From Syntrophus aciditrophicus SB (GTDB lineage: Bacteria > Desulfobacterota > Syntrophia > Syntrophales > Syntrophaceae): 64,000 nucleotides of DNA. Below, piece by piece: positions 16,789 to 27,295 of this stretch; the stretch's first letter is position 1; the number at the start of each line of letters is the position of its first letter. The notes below the pieces were generated by a model. The model saw only the letters and a program-made list of their open reading frames with translations, was not told the DNA's origin and did no database searches. The DNA lies in the NCBI RefSeq assembly GCF_000013405.1, contig NC_007759.1, forward strand, positions 1,241,001-1,305,000. The letters run 5' to 3'. Both the position numbers and the translations under genes were made by a program.

Positions 16789-17967
16789 ATGCAGATTACG
16801 TCAGAAAGTGTCAAAGTGGGTCATCCGGATATCGTTGCGGATTCCATCGCTGCCAACATCATCGCTGCCATTCTGGATGAAGAAAAGAAGATCGGATTGA
16901 CCGTGGACAACATGCCGCATTGCGGTATCGAGGTCTTTCTGGGCAAGGGACTCTGTATTGTCGGAGGCGAAGTCGCCACCAGGATTTATGTGGACATCGA
17001 ACGATGCGTCCGGGATACGGTGTTGAAACTCGGTTATTGTGATTATGAACTCGGTCTGAATGGAAATTCCATGGGAATACTCAATACGATTATTCCTCAA
17101 TCACCCGACATCAACATCGGAACCCGGGCTGATCTGGGAAAGTACAAGGAGATCGGCGCGGGAGATCAAGGCATTATTTACGGATTCGCCTGTGATGAAA
17201 CTCCGGAACTGCTGCCTCTGCCTTATGTATTGGCCACTAAGATGATGCGTGTTTTTGAAGAAGCCAAAAATCCGGTCTTCGCTCCTGATGGAAAAGGGCA
17301 GATCACGGTAGAGTATAATGACGAAGGGAAACCGGTTCGGGTCGCAACGGTGCTGATGTCCAATGCCATTGATTATCGCCATGTGCCGGAGGGATTCCGG
17401 AACAGCATAGAACCTCTGGCCAAGCAGATGGCCATGAATTGTTTCCGTGAATGGGTGGATGAGCAGACCGATTTTCTCTTTAATCCGACAGGCGAATGGC
17501 AGTCCGTTAATTCCTGCAGCGCGGCGGATTCCGGTGTAACAGGAAGAAAACTCGTTGTTCAGCTTTATGGCGGTTATCCCGGAGCCCAACTGGGCGGAGG
17601 GTCTATTGTCAACAAGACGCCGGAAAAGGTCGATTGTTCCGCGGCACTTGGAGCCCGTTACGTAGCAAAGAATATCGTTGCCGCGGGATTAGCCGGCAAG
17701 TGTTCCATTCAACTGTCCTATGCCATCGGTATCGCACGTCCGATCTCAATTTATGTGCATACCTTCGGGACAGGGGTCATATCCGATAACAAGATAGGAA
17801 CGATCGTCAGAGAATACTTTGATCTGTCACCGCGGGGCATGATTGAGCGATTCAATCTCCTGGATGGGGAGAAGTACAGGAAACTGCCGAAGACGCTTTT
17901 CCTTGATGACTACCCCTGGGAAAAAACGGACATGGTGGATTCACTCAAAAAGGCCGCTGACATATAA
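16789..17967 (+). CDS. metK: S-adenosylmethionine synthetase
   Basis: A 392-aa enzyme that makes S-adenosylmethionine from methionine and ATP. Recognised by the N-terminal [11 protein letters not shown], the GAGDQG loop, the TGRK stretch, and SYAIGIARP. Catalytic lysines corresponding to the bacterial SGKDPSK lysines are retained as NKTPEK, but the following VDRSAAY has become VDCSAAL, and several loops differ from common bacterial MetK, so it is a divergent member. AAAGGAG lies before the ATG. ahcY follows after 32 bp. Confidence 0.93.
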   Translation: MQITSESVKVGHPDIVADSIAANIIAAILDEEKKIGLTVDNMPHCGIEVFLGKGLCIVGGEVATRIYVDIERCVRDTVLKLGYCDYELGLNGNSMGILNTIIPQSPDINIGTRADLGKYKEIGAGDQGIIYGFACDETPELLPLPYVLATKMMRVFEEAKNPVFAPDGKGQITVEYNDEGKPVRVATVLMSNAIDYRHVPEGFRNSIEPLAKQMAMNCFREWVDEQTDFLFNPTGEWQSVNSCSAADSGVTGRKLVVQLYGGYPGAQLGGGSIVNKTPEKVDCSAALGARYVAKNIVAAGLAGKCSIQLSYAIGIARPISIYVHTFGTGVISDNKIGTIVREYFDLSPRGMIERFNLLDGEKYRKLPKTLFLDDYPWEKTDMVDSLKKAADI

Positions 17968-17999
17968 GCGCGGCCAGGCCAATGCGAAGGAGAAATACA

Positions 18000-19423
18000 T
18001 GGAATTTCTGGAGATTGACGGTTTACTGCCCTATCGGGTAGCCGACCTTTCCCTGGCGGAATGGGGATGGAAGGAGATGGCCCTGGCGGAGAATGAAATG
18101 CCGGGACTGATGGCTGTGCGCGAGAAGTATGGGGATCAGAAGCCTCTGGCGGGCTTCAAGGTCATGGGCAGCCTCCATATGACCATTCAGACGGCGATGT
18201 TGATCGAGACTCTTAAAATTCTGGGTGCGGATATCCGCTGGGCCTCTTGCAATATCTTTTCGACGCAGGATCATGCCGCTGCGGCGATCGCGAAATCAGG
18301 AACGGCGGCAGTTTTTGCCTGGAAGGGTGAAACGCTGGAAGAGTACTGGTGGTGCACCGAACAGGCCTTGACCTGGCCGGACGGCAGCGGTCCCGATCTT
18401 ATCGTCGATGACGGAGGGGATGCCACCCTGTTTATTCATCAGGGCGCACGTATTGAAAAGGAGTCCGATCTTCTGGATAAAAGGCAGGACAACAAAGAGA
18501 TGCAGATTATCATGGATCGACTGAAAAAATCCTTTGCCAGAGACTCAAATCGATGGACTCGGGTGGCCGCAGCGGTTCGCGGGGTATCTGAAGAAACGAC
18601 AACGGGAGTGCATCGCCTTTACCAGATGGCCAAAGCCGGGGAACTTCTCTTTCCAGCCATTAATGTGAATGATTCCGTGACGAAGTCGAAATTTGACAAT
18701 CTTTACGGTTGCCGGGAATCCCTGGCCGACGGGATCAAGCGGGCGACGGATATCATGGTTGCTGGCAAGGTTGTTGTCGTCTGCGGATACGGCGATGTCG
18801 GGAAGGGTTGTGTCCAGTCGATGCGGGGATTCGGCGCCCGCGTCATTGTAACCGAAGTTGACCCGATCTGCGCGTTGCAGGCCGCCATGGAGGGATATGA
18901 GGTAAAAACCCTGGAAGACGTGGTTGAAGAAGGGGATATATTCGTCACAGCCACCGGCTGTTGTGACGTTATCACCGGCGAGCACATGGAGCGCATGAAA
19001 AATGAAGCCATTGTCTGCAATATCGGTCATTTCGACAGTGAAATCGCCATGCACTACCTCGAGGGAAATCCGGCCTGCAAAAAGGAATCCATCAAACCTC
19101 AGGTCGATAAATGGACCCTGGCATCGGGACGCTCCATTATCATGCTGGCTGAGGGCCGCCTTGTCAATCTGGGCTGTGCGACGGGTCATCCCAGTTTTGT
19201 CATGAGCAACAGCTTTACCAATCAGTGTCTGGCGCAGATTGAGCTGGCCGGCAAGAATTACAAGCCGGGTGTTTACACCCTGCCGAAGAAGCTTGATGAA
19301 GAAGTGGCCAGGCTTCATCTCGGGCGTCTTGGTGTGAAATTGACACGGCTTACTCCAAAACAGGCCGAATATCTCGGCATATCCGTCGAGGGTCCTTATA
19401 AGGCTGAACATTATCGTTACTGA
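18000..19423 (+). CDS. ahcY: Adenosylhomocysteinase
   Basis: A 474-aa NAD-dependent enzyme that splits S-adenosylhomocysteine into adenosine and homocysteine, removing the product inhibitor of methyltransferases. The NAD loop GYGDVGKG, the substrate stretch [11 protein letters not shown] and the C-terminal KAEHYRY are all intact. The ATG at 18000 is chosen because AAGGAG lies just before it; a longer frame runs into metK. The metK-ahcY pair makes and disposes of the methyl donor from one operon. No SAH riboswitch fits in the 32-bp gap. Confidence 0.96.
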
Positions 19424-19449
19424 TTTATTGATGATCGGAAAAGCCTATG

Positions 19450-19501
19450 CTCCCGCGCCCGTTGCATTCAAAAGCAGGCCATCATCAGTGCGGGCGGGGA
19501 G
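19450..19501. terminator. Stem-loop between convergent ahcY and lptG
   Basis: Arms 19450-19461 (CTCCCGCGCCCG) and 19491-19501 (CGGGCGGGGAG) pair with one bulged G around a 29-base loop. No T-tract follows. The stem sits between convergent genes, where a bidirectional terminator or transcript end would be expected. Confidence 0.4.
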
Positions 19502-19522
19502 AAGGCGCATGGGAGGGTGCGG

Positions 19523-20602
19523 TCAGGTTCTGACATGTTTGAAAAGAACCAGGGCAGACAGGCCGAAGAGCAGATTGGCCAGCCATGCTGCAAGAAGAGG
19601 GGGGAGGGTTCCTGAGCGTCCAAGCGACATGGAAAAGGCGAACAGGATCCAGTAAGAAAATCCGATGATCAATCCGGCGAAGATGCTTCCGGCCAGTCCC
19701 CCGCTTCTTTCCGTCTTCAGGGAAAAGGATATCCCGATGACAGCCAGGAGGACGCAGACGAAGGGAAAGGCGATCTTGCCGTGCAGATCGGCCAGATACC
19801 GTGTGGCGTCGTAGCCCTCCGTGCGGATTTTCTGGACATATTTTCTCAACTCAAAGTATCCCATCTGCTCCGAATCCTTCTGGATCACCCTGAAATCAGA
19901 AGGGGTTTCCGGAAAATCAAGTATCTTTTCACCATAACGTTCCATAACAGGAAACCCCGCTGAATCAAACCGAACGATCAGAAGGTTGTAAAAAACCCAT
20001 TGATTTCTGTCCCATACGGCCCGTTCCGCATCAACGCGCATGATCAGATTCATTTTACGGTCCATATAATTCAGGGTAATCCCCCGGAGGGTATTATGCT
20101 CCGGGTCAAAAAGCTTGAAATTGTATATTCCTCTGGTGCCGCGATACCAGATCTGTTCCTGCTTGAATATTCCCTGAATCTCCTTTTTTTCGATTTCGAC
20201 CTTCCTTATATATTCTGCCTTTTCATTTGCATAGGGTGTGATCAGTTCACTGAAGACAAACGTGAATAAGGCAATCAGGAAAGAAATCAACAGGATAGGA
20301 ATGGAAGAACGATAGAGGCTGACCCCACTGGCCCGCATGGCCACGATTTCACTGTTTTTTGAAAGAGAGCCGAAGGTCAGCAGGGAGGACAGAAGGACGG
20401 CAGCGGGAATGGTCAGTGAAAGCATCATCGGTATGCGGAAGAAGAAAAAGGCGAGAATCTGGTAAAACGTCGCACTGTAGTTGATCAGCATTTTCAGTTT
20501 TTCGAAGAAATCGACAATCAGAAATAGAGAAAGAAAGGAGAGAATGACCAGAAGGAAAAACCTCAGAAATTCCCTGGAAATATAGCGATCAAGGATTGTC
20601 AT
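19523..20602 (-). CDS. lptG: LPS export ABC transporter permease LptG
   Basis: A 359-aa YjgP/YjgQ-family permease with three N-terminal and three C-terminal membrane helices flanking a periplasmic beta-jellyroll domain. With LptF and the LptB ATPase it extracts lipopolysaccharide from the inner membrane. The N-terminus LDRYISREFLRFF and the helix carrying VDFFEKL fit LptG. Its start overlaps the lptF stop by four bases (ATGA), so the two are translationally coupled. It implies an LPS-bearing outer membrane. Confidence 0.92.
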   Translation of the reverse strand: MTILDRYISREFLRFFLLVILSFLSLFLIVDFFEKLKMLINYSATFYQILAFFFFRIPMMLSLTIPAAVLLSSLLTFGSLSKNSEIVAMRASGVSLYRSSIPILLISFLIALFTFVFSELITPYANEKAEYIRKVEIEKKEIQGIFKQEQIWYRGTRGIYNFKLFDPEHNTLRGITLNYMDRKMNLIMRVDAERAVWDRNQWVFYNLLIVRFDSAGFPVMERYGEKILDFPETPSDFRVIQKDSEQMGYFELRKYVQKIRTEGYDATRYLADLHGKIAFPFVCVLLAVIGISFSLKTERSGGLAGSIFAGLIIGFSYWILFAFSMSLGRSGTLPPLLAAWLANLLFGLSALVLFKHVRT

Positions 20603-21783
20603 GAACGCTCCTTTTTCATTTTTTCCCGGCCATTCCTTCTTTTGAAAAGTTTGAAAAACCAGGGCATCTGGAAGGATCTTTCTGTTGCGGCCATGAAGTA
20701 CAATACTGTGCCGGCGATTGTGAAAAGAATATTAGGGATCCATGAACCCAGAAAAGGAGACAATCTGCCGACGGTGACCATTCCCTCGCACCCCAGTTGC
20801 AGCAGATAGTAAAGCAGGACCGTCATCAGCCCGATGGTAAATCCCCTGGATTTTACGGAACGGTGATGGGGTTTTACACCCAGAGGAATAGCAAGAATGC
20901 TGAAGACAAGACAGGAAAGAGGTATGGAAAATTTTTCGTACAGTTCCATGGCCGTTTTCCGGTAGATTTTATCGTCCAGTCTGCCGCTTTTCAGATTTTG
21001 AATCAGTTCACGCGGGGTCATTTCTTTTAATGCCTTTGTACGCATTTTCTCCGCGTCGCTGGAAGAAGATTGAAGGTCGAGATTGATATCATAGGTTTTG
21101 AAATCCATCTTGCGGAAAATTTTCATATTTTCAGCAACGAAGTAAGTACTTCCATCCTCGAGACGCAGAGTGACCGTCATGGATTTCGGATCAGCGACAA
21201 GAAAAGCCTTTTTCGCGATAATCGTTCCCGGCTCGTCGGCGGTTCTCTGGTCGGACACAAGAACGCCTTCCATGAAACGGCCATCTGAAGGAACCTTTTC
21301 AGCATACAGAACAACGCCGTTAAAGTCCGCATTGAAGACCTTTTCTTTAATGCCGATGCTTGCTTTGTTTCTGGCAACGTTGAAAATGAGTGCTTTTGTT
21401 GCCGTGTTGCTGTAGGGAACAAGAAAAAGCGTGGTTGCTGCGGTGAGCATAAAAGACACAAGAGCGATCATCAGGATGGGGGGGGTAAGCCTGTAAAGGC
21501 TTATTCCCGACGCTTTCAGAACGGTCAGTTCATTATCGCTTGACAACCTGCCCAGGGCAATCAGAACGGAAACAAGCAGCGATATGGGAAGAGTAAAAAC
21601 GAGGAATGAGGGAAGAAGAAAGAGGATAAGCCGGGCGATATGACTCAAGCCGACGCCCTTGTTGATCATCAGATCCATGAGTTGCAGAATCTTGCCCATG
21701 AGGAGGACGAAGGTCAGCACGAAAAGGACGATGCCGAAGGGTTGAAGAATTTCTTTAACCAGGTAACGATTGATAATTTTCAA
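20599..21783 (-). CDS. lptF: LPS export ABC transporter permease LptF
   Basis: A 394-aa YjgP/YjgQ-family permease, first gene of the lptF-lptG pair. Six membrane helices surround a periplasmic domain of about 170 residues; the opening IINRYLVKEILQPFG and the PISLLVSVLIALGRLS segment are family-typical. A charged C-terminal tail (RRNGREKMKKERS) overlaps lptG. The start is AUG at 21783. Together with LptG it forms the membrane core of the LPS transporter. Confidence 0.92.
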   Translation of the reverse strand: MKIINRYLVKEILQPFGIVLFVLTFVLLMGKILQLMDLMINKGVGLSHIARLILFLLPSFLVFTLPISLLVSVLIALGRLSSDNELTVLKASGISLYRLTPPILMIALVSFMLTAATTLFLVPYSNTATKALIFNVARNKASIGIKEKVFNADFNGVVLYAEKVPSDGRFMEGVLVSDQRTADEPGTIIAKKAFLVADPKSMTVTLRLEDGSTYFVAENMKIFRKMDFKTYDINLDLQSSSSDAEKMRTKALKEMTPRELIQNLKSGRLDDKIYRKTAMELYEKFSIPLSCLVFSILAIPLGVKPHHRSVKSRGFTIGLMTVLLYYLLQLGCEGMVTVGRLSPFLGSWIPNILFTIAGTVLYFMAATERSFQMPWFFKLFKRRNGREKMKKERS

Positions 21784-21994
21784 ATTAACCTGCTTTGCGG
21801 ATTAAAAAGTTTCTTTTGACCTGCTGAGAGAATCAGGTTTCTGTCAATTAAAAAAAGACCAGGGAATTGTCAATTTAAAAAACTCTGAATCCTTGTTGAC
21901 CGGGGAAACCGATGATGTTAAAAAGTGAACCTTCTTTTCCTGAAGGACAGGGCTTGATGAAAAAATATATTAAATTTTCTGGAGAGGCATTATC

Positions 21995-22644
21995 TTGATC
22001 GATCTTCACACACATACCATCCACAGCGATGGCGAGTTCCTGCCGTCCGAGCTTGTGAGGAGGGCGAGGGTCGTGGGATATCGTGCCATGGCCTTGACGG
22101 ATCACGGCGACCATTCAAATCTGGAACTGATTCTTCCAGGAATTGTCAGGGTTTGCAAAAAGCTTTCGAAAGCTTATGATATGCCCGTGATTCCCGGGAT
22201 CGAACTGACCCACGTTCCACCCGAATACATCATGGAACTTGTACAGGAAGCAAGGGGGATGGGGGCGGGAATCGTCGTTGTTCATGGAGAAACCATTGCC
22301 GAGCCGGTTTTGCCGGGAACAAACCTGGCGGCGCTCCAGGCATCCGTGGATATTCTGGCTCATCCGGGATTAATAGGCGAAGAAGAGGCTCTCATGGCTT
22401 CCCGCAATGCCGTCTGTCTGGAGATCACGACCAGAAAGGGGCACTCTCTGACGAACGGTCATGTAGCAAAAATGGCCAGGCATTATCATTTTCCTCTGGT
22501 GCTGGATACGGACAGTCATGATTCCCATGATTTGACTTCACTGGAGAAGGCGGAAAAATCGCCCGGGGGGCGGGCATGACTGAAGAAGAAATCCTGATCA
22601 TGTTCAGAAATTCGGAAAATCTCGTAAAGCGGTTTATGGGTTGA
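21995..22644 (+). pseudogene. PHP-domain phosphoesterase with C-terminal frameshift
   Basis: A PHP (histidinol-phosphatase-like) metal-dependent phosphoesterase: MIDLHTHTIHSDGE, DHGDH and DTDSHD supply the metal ligands. The first frame stops at 22579 after 194 residues, ending PGGRA. An extra A in the five-A run at 22554-22558 would restore KIARGAGMTEEEIL and continue to a stop at 22644, matching the family's usual C-terminus. Either a real decay event, a sequencing error, or -1 frameshifting at the A-run. The catalytic core is complete, so the short product could still be active. Confidence 0.75.
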
Positions 22645-22748
22645 GGAGAAATTTTTGATTTGTCCTCATACCTTATTCATGAATGCTTTTTTCGTGCAAA
22701 TGACTTCCCCCCCCTGTTTGAGCATTCTTTCATTTTTATTTGCTTCTT

Positions 22749-22796
22749 GATCAATATGTAGTAGTATATCCCATAGCCGAGCCCAATATATTGTGA
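22749..22796 (+). promoter_or_regulatory. Tandem NrdR boxes upstream of nrdD
   Basis: Two 16-bp sites centred on AATATGTA (22753-22760) and AATATATT (22785-22792) are 32 bp apart centre to centre, three helical turns, which is the usual NrdR arrangement. The second (GCCCAATATATTGTGA) matches the NrdR consensus ACACWATATATWGTGT at 13 of 16 positions; the first is weaker. NrdR represses ribonucleotide reductase genes. Confidence 0.6.
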
Positions 22797-22851
22797 TTTG
22801 CGATGTGCAATATGCAAAGGTTCTCGGCACAGATTGTATAGAGGTGCTCTA

Positions 22852-24945
22852 ATGTATACGGAAATTAAAAAAAGAGATGGAAGACTGGTCAAGTTCGATG
22901 CCGAAAAAATAACCCGTGCCATTGCCAAAGCAGGTGACGCCACAGGGGAATTCGATTACAAGGTAGCTCGGAAATTGACAATCAAGGTCATGAGTCTTGC
23001 CGAAAAAATCTTTGACAGCCGCATCATATCAGTTGAAGAAATTCAGGATATTGTAGAAGAAGTTCTTCTTTCAACATACAGCCGCACAGCGAAAGCCTAC
23101 ATCATTTATCGTGATCAACATGCCCGGTTGAGAGAAATCACGAACCGGATGGAAGTGGATCTGGTTGACCAGTATCTCAAGAAGAAGGACTGGAAGATCA
23201 ATGAGAACAGTAATATGGATTATTCCCTTCAGGGGCTGAACAATTATATTTCGTCTGAGGTCAGTAAAATATACTGGCTTAACGAGGTTTATTCTCCGGA
23301 AGTCCGCAAGGCGCATAATGAAGGTGAGTTTCATATTCATGATTTGAGCCTTCTTTCCGTATACTGTGTAGGCTGGGACCTTCTGGACCTTCTGATGACC
23401 GGTTTCAAGGGGGTTTCGGGGAAGGTGGAAAGCAAGCCGGCAAAGCATTTGAGAAGCGCTTTGGGGCAGGTCGTCAATTTTTTCTATACCCTTCAGGGGG
23501 AAGCAGCCGGAGCTCAGGCTTTTTCAAATTTTGATACGCTCCTCGCCCCGTTTATCCGTTACGATGGCTTGACCTTCGATGAAGTCAAACAGGCCCTGCA
23601 GGAATTTATCTTCAATATCAACGTGCCTACAAGAGTCGGATTTCAGACGCCTTTTACCAATGTCACCTTGGATGTTACCGTTCCCCGGTATTACGCCGGT
23701 CAGAATGTGATCATCGGAGGAGAACCCCAGGAGGAAACATATTCTGAATTTCAGGAAGAAATGAATGTGTTCAACAAGGCGTTTCTGCAGGTCATGGCTG
23801 AAGGGGATGCCAAAGGAAGGGTGTTCACTTTTCCGATTCCCACGTATAACATTACCAGAGATTTCAACTGGGATGATCCCAATCTGAAAGACCTCTGGGA
23901 AATGACCGCCAAATACGGTGTTCCATATTTTTCAAATTTCATCAACTCCGATATGAATCCTGAAGACGCGAGAAGCATGTGCTGCCGTTTGCGGATCGAC
24001 AATCGCCAGTTGCAGGTCCGCGGCGGCGGCCTTTTTGGGTCCAATCCGCTGACAGGATCCATAGGGGTCATTACCATCAATATGCCCCGCATCGGTTATC
24101 TTTCTAAAACAGAGGGTGAATTTCTGGACCGTCTGAACAGGTTGATGATTTTGGCCAGGGAAAGTCTTGAAACCAAAAGAAAAGTTCTGGAAAAATTCAC
24201 AGACCGCAATCTCTATCCCTATACCAAATACTATCTGAGAAACGTGAAAGAGCGCTTTGGCGAATATTGGAAAAATCACTTTTCCACCATTGGCCTGGTT
24301 GGCATGAATGAGGCCTGTCTCAATCTCTTAGGAAAGAATATCGCGTCGGAAGAGGGACAGGCTTTTACTAAGAATGTCCTTGATTTTATGCGGGACAGGC
24401 TTGTCGAATTTCAGGAGGAGACGGGAAATAATTACAATCTGGAGTCCACGCCGGCTGAAGGGACTTCTTACAGGCTGGCCCAGATTGACAGGAAAAAATA
24501 CGCTGACATTCGACTGGCCACCGACGAGCAGGAATTAATCGAAGGAGTGGAATCTTTTTATACCAATTCGACCCAACTCCCGGTTAATTATACGGACGAT
24601 GTCTTCGAGGCCCTTGAACTTCAGGATGAGATCCAGTCCAAGTATACCGGCGGTACGGTTTTTCACACGTATGCCGGGGAAAGAATTGAAGATCCGGAGG
24701 CTGTGAAAAAACTGGTTCGTAAAATCTGTTCAAATTATCATTTGCCGTATCTGACTTTTACTCCTACATTCAGCGTCTGTCCTTCTCATGGATACATTTC
24801 CGGTGAGCAGGCGACCTGTCCGGAGTGCAATGAGCCCTGTGAGATCTATTCACGCGTGGTAGGCTATCTTCGCCCGATCGGGCAGTGGAACAAGGGAAAA
24901 CGACAGGAATTTTCGATGCGGAGGGTTTACAGATTTCAGGCATGA
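22852..24945 (+). CDS. nrdD: Anaerobic ribonucleoside-triphosphate reductase (class III)
   Basis: A 697-aa oxygen-sensitive glycyl-radical enzyme that reduces NTPs to dNTPs. An ATP-cone occupies residues ~1-95. Zinc-binding cysteines lie at 643, 656, 659 and 663, and the glycyl-radical loop RVVGYLRP sits near the C-terminus (Gly671). The ATG at 22852 is preferred because GAGGTG precedes it and the ATP-cone begins MYTEIKKRDG; a longer frame starts upstream in the NrdR region. The gene overlaps nrdG, its activating enzyme. Confidence 0.95.
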   Translation: MYTEIKKRDGRLVKFDAEKITRAIAKAGDATGEFDYKVARKLTIKVMSLAEKIFDSRIISVEEIQDIVEEVLLSTYSRTAKAYIIYRDQHARLREITNRMEVDLVDQYLKKKDWKINENSNMDYSLQGLNNYISSEVSKIYWLNEVYSPEVRKAHNEGEFHIHDLSLLSVYCVGWDLLDLLMTGFKGVSGKVESKPAKHLRSALGQVVNFFYTLQGEAAGAQAFSNFDTLLAPFIRYDGLTFDEVKQALQEFIFNINVPTRVGFQTPFTNVTLDVTVPRYYAGQNVIIGGEPQEETYSEFQEEMNVFNKAFLQVMAEGDAKGRVFTFPIPTYNITRDFNWDDPNLKDLWEMTAKYGVPYFSNFINSDMNPEDARSMCCRLRIDNRQLQVRGGGLFGSNPLTGSIGVITINMPRIGYLSKTEGEFLDRLNRLMILARESLETKRKVLEKFTDRNLYPYTKYYLRNVKERFGEYWKNHFSTIGLVGMNEACLNLLGKNIASEEGQAFTKNVLDFMRDRLVEFQEETGNNYNLESTPAEGTSYRLAQIDRKKYADIRLATDEQELIEGVESFYTNSTQLPVNYTDDVFEALELQDEIQSKYTGGTVFHTYAGERIEDPEAVKKLVRKICSNYHLPYLTFTPTFSVCPSHGYISGEQATCPECNEPCEIYSRVVGYLRPIGQWNKGKRQEFSMRRVYRFQA

Positions 24946-25640
24946 AAATCGGAGGCTTACAGAGGGTGTCGTTCATCGATTATCCCGGGGAGATCTGTGC
25001 CGTTGTGTTCTGTCAAGGCTGCAATTTCAGATGCTCCTATTGCCATAATCCGGAACTGGTCAATCCTGTGCTGTATACAGAATGCAATCCCGAAGCTGAA
25101 ATACTTTCCTTCCTCGAAAAGCGTGTCGGCAGGCTGGACGCCGTGACGGTCACCGGCGGAGAGCCGACGATTCAAAAAGATCTTCCTTCTTTTCTGGCCT
25201 GGCTTAAATGCAGGGGGTATCTTGTCAAGCTTGATACCAATGGTTCCATGCCCGTCGTTCTAAAACAATTGATTGGCGAAAAACTGGTGGATTATATTGC
25301 CATGGACATCAAGGGGCCTCTGGAAAAATACGGCGAGATCACAAGAGTGCCTTTTTCTCCGGACGACATACAGGAAACCATTCAATTGATCATGAATTCG
25401 GGGTTGAAATATGAGTTCCGCACCACGGTTGTGGATTCTCTCCTGACCGAGGAGGACCTGCTTGCTGTGGGAAGGCTGATTTCCGGAGCCCGGCGTTATG
25501 TTCTTCAGCCCTTTGTTTCATCAAAAGTCCTTGACATTCGGTACTTGAATGCGAAACCCATTCCTATGGAAATTCTTGAGAAAATCAGGATCAAGCTTGA
25601 AAAAAATATGGACTCTGTTATTCTTCGCCATCAGGAATAA
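24942..25640 (+). CDS. nrdG: Anaerobic ribonucleotide reductase activating protein
   Basis: A 232-aa radical-SAM enzyme that generates the glycyl radical on NrdD using S-adenosylmethionine and a [4Fe-4S] cluster. The cluster motif CNFRCSYC (CxxxCxxC) and the GGEPT SAM-binding loop are seen. The start is set at MKIGGLQ by family N-terminus; its ATG overlaps the nrdD stop (ATGA), a coupling that keeps the two in proportion. Confidence 0.93.
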   Translation: MKIGGLQRVSFIDYPGEICAVVFCQGCNFRCSYCHNPELVNPVLYTECNPEAEILSFLEKRVGRLDAVTVTGGEPTIQKDLPSFLAWLKCRGYLVKLDTNGSMPVVLKQLIGEKLVDYIAMDIKGPLEKYGEITRVPFSPDDIQETIQLIMNSGLKYEFRTTVVDSLLTEEDLLAVGRLISGARRYVLQPFVSSKVLDIRYLNAKPIPMEILEKIRIKLEKNMDSVILRHQE

Positions 25641-25672
25641 AACACTTTAACGATTATGGAACAGGTATCCTC

Positions 25673-27295
25673 ATGAAATCATTATTGAGTCGTCTTCAGC
25701 CCGGTCTTAGAAAACTGACAGAAAAACAGTTGACACGGAATAAACGTCTCGTCGAAATCGGGATTGCTCTGACCACGGAAAAAAATCTGGACAGGCTTTT
25801 TGAAAAAATTCTGGAAGAAGCAAGGGAATTGACGAACGCAGATGCCGGTACGCTCTATCTCGTGTCTGATGAGGAACCATTGCTGAATTTTGCCCTGATT
25901 CAGAATGATACATTAGGTATTTATATGGGAGGAACTGGAGCGAAAATTTCCTGGCCGCCGGTTAGATTGAGAAATGATGATGATACTCCAAACTATGCGA
26001 ATGTATCGGCGTATGCAGCCCTTTCGGGTGAAGTCGTCAATATTCCGGATGTTTATAATGCTGAGGGCTTTAACTTTGAAGGGACCCGGCATTATGACAT
26101 CGAAACGGGCTACCGTTCGAAATCCATGCTGGTAATTCCCATGCGGAATCATGAAAATGATATCATCGGCGTTCTTCAGTTGTTGAATGCCAAGGATCCT
26201 CTGAAAGGAGAAGTGATTTCATTTTCCGAAGAGTGTGTGGACTTGACGAAATCGCTGGCGTCTCAAGCCGCGGTGGCGCTTTCGAACAGGCGGCTGGTTA
26301 CGGGCCTGGAAAATCTCCTGGAGGCCTTTACGAGAACAATCGCCACCGCCATCGATGAGAAATCTCCCTTCACAGGGGGCCACGTCCGGAGGGTAACAGA
26401 GTTGACCATGCGTATCGCCCACAAAATAAACGAACAGACGGAAGGCCCTTTCGCACAGTTGTCTTTTTCGGAGGACGACCTGAACGAACTGAGGTTTGCT
26501 GCCTGGCTGCATGATCTTGGGAAAATCACCACACCGGAATATATCATCGACAAGTCGACCAAACTGCAGACCATCTACGATCGTATTGTTGCCTTGAAAA
26601 CCCGTTTTGAACTGGCCAAGAGGGATTCAGAAAGTAATGCCCCGGACTGGGTTTCGTCGGAAGAAATAACCGGATATGGTGCATCCGAAAATTGCGGGTT
26701 GAAGATGGAAGTCCTTGATGAGGATTTTCAGTTTATTGCCGAAGTCAACGCGGGCCTTGAATATCTCACGGATGAAAATCTGGCGCGATTGAAGAACATT
26801 TCCCGGAAAAAGTGGAAGTTTGATAATGAATGGCGACCTTTGCTGGACGAAGAAGAACTGGCTTATCTCAGTGTCCGTCGGGGTAATCTGACAAATGAGG
26901 AACGGCAGATCATGAACAATCACGCGGAAGTTACATACAAGCTACTGTCTCAACTTCCCTTCCCCAAAAAAATGCGGAATGTCGCGGTTCATGCTGCGGC
27001 ACACCACGAAAAGCTGGATGGAACAGGTTATCCCTTCGGCCTTAGAGGCAGTGAAATTTCCCTCCAGTCAAGAATTATTGCCATTGCGGATATTTTTGAA
27101 GCGCTGACCGCAAAAGACCGGCCATATAAAAAGGAGAAGAGCATTTCAGAAGCGCGGGAGATTATGGAGCAGATGGTGCGGGACAGCCACATCGACGGTG
27201 ACATTTTCAACCTTTTTGTCAAAGAGAAAATCGATCTCGAATATGCGAAGAAAGAGCTCTGTTCCCGACCCGATCTTATCGGCCTGGAATCTTAG
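25673..27295 (+). CDS. GAF-HD-GYP cyclic-di-GMP phosphodiesterase-like protein
   Basis: A 540-aa protein with a GAF domain (~38-195) and an HD-GYP domain. The HD motif is in WLHDLGK and the GYP signature in HHEKLDGTGYPFGL, with the metal-binding histidines present. About 130 residues are inserted between HD and GYP, longer than in many relatives. Proteins of this type hydrolyse cyclic di-GMP, often sensing ligands through GAF. Its stop overlaps the convergent M48 peptidase by 20 bases. Confidence 0.88.
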   Translation: MKSLLSRLQPGLRKLTEKQLTRNKRLVEIGIALTTEKNLDRLFEKILEEARELTNADAGTLYLVSDEEPLLNFALIQNDTLGIYMGGTGAKISWPPVRLRNDDDTPNYANVSAYAALSGEVVNIPDVYNAEGFNFEGTRHYDIETGYRSKSMLVIPMRNHENDIIGVLQLLNAKDPLKGEVISFSEECVDLTKSLASQAAVALSNRRLVTGLENLLEAFTRTIATAIDEKSPFTGGHVRRVTELTMRIAHKINEQTEGPFAQLSFSEDDLNELRFAAWLHDLGKITTPEYIIDKSTKLQTIYDRIVALKTRFELAKRDSESNAPDWVSSEEITGYGASENCGLKMEVLDEDFQFIAEVNAGLEYLTDENLARLKNISRKKWKFDNEWRPLLDEEELAYLSVRRGNLTNEERQIMNNHAEVTYKLLSQLPFPKKMRNVAVHAAAHHEKLDGTGYPFGLRGSEISLQSRIIAIADIFEALTAKDRPYKKEKSISEAREIMEQMVRDSHIDGDIFNLFVKEKIDLEYAKKELCSRPDLIGLES

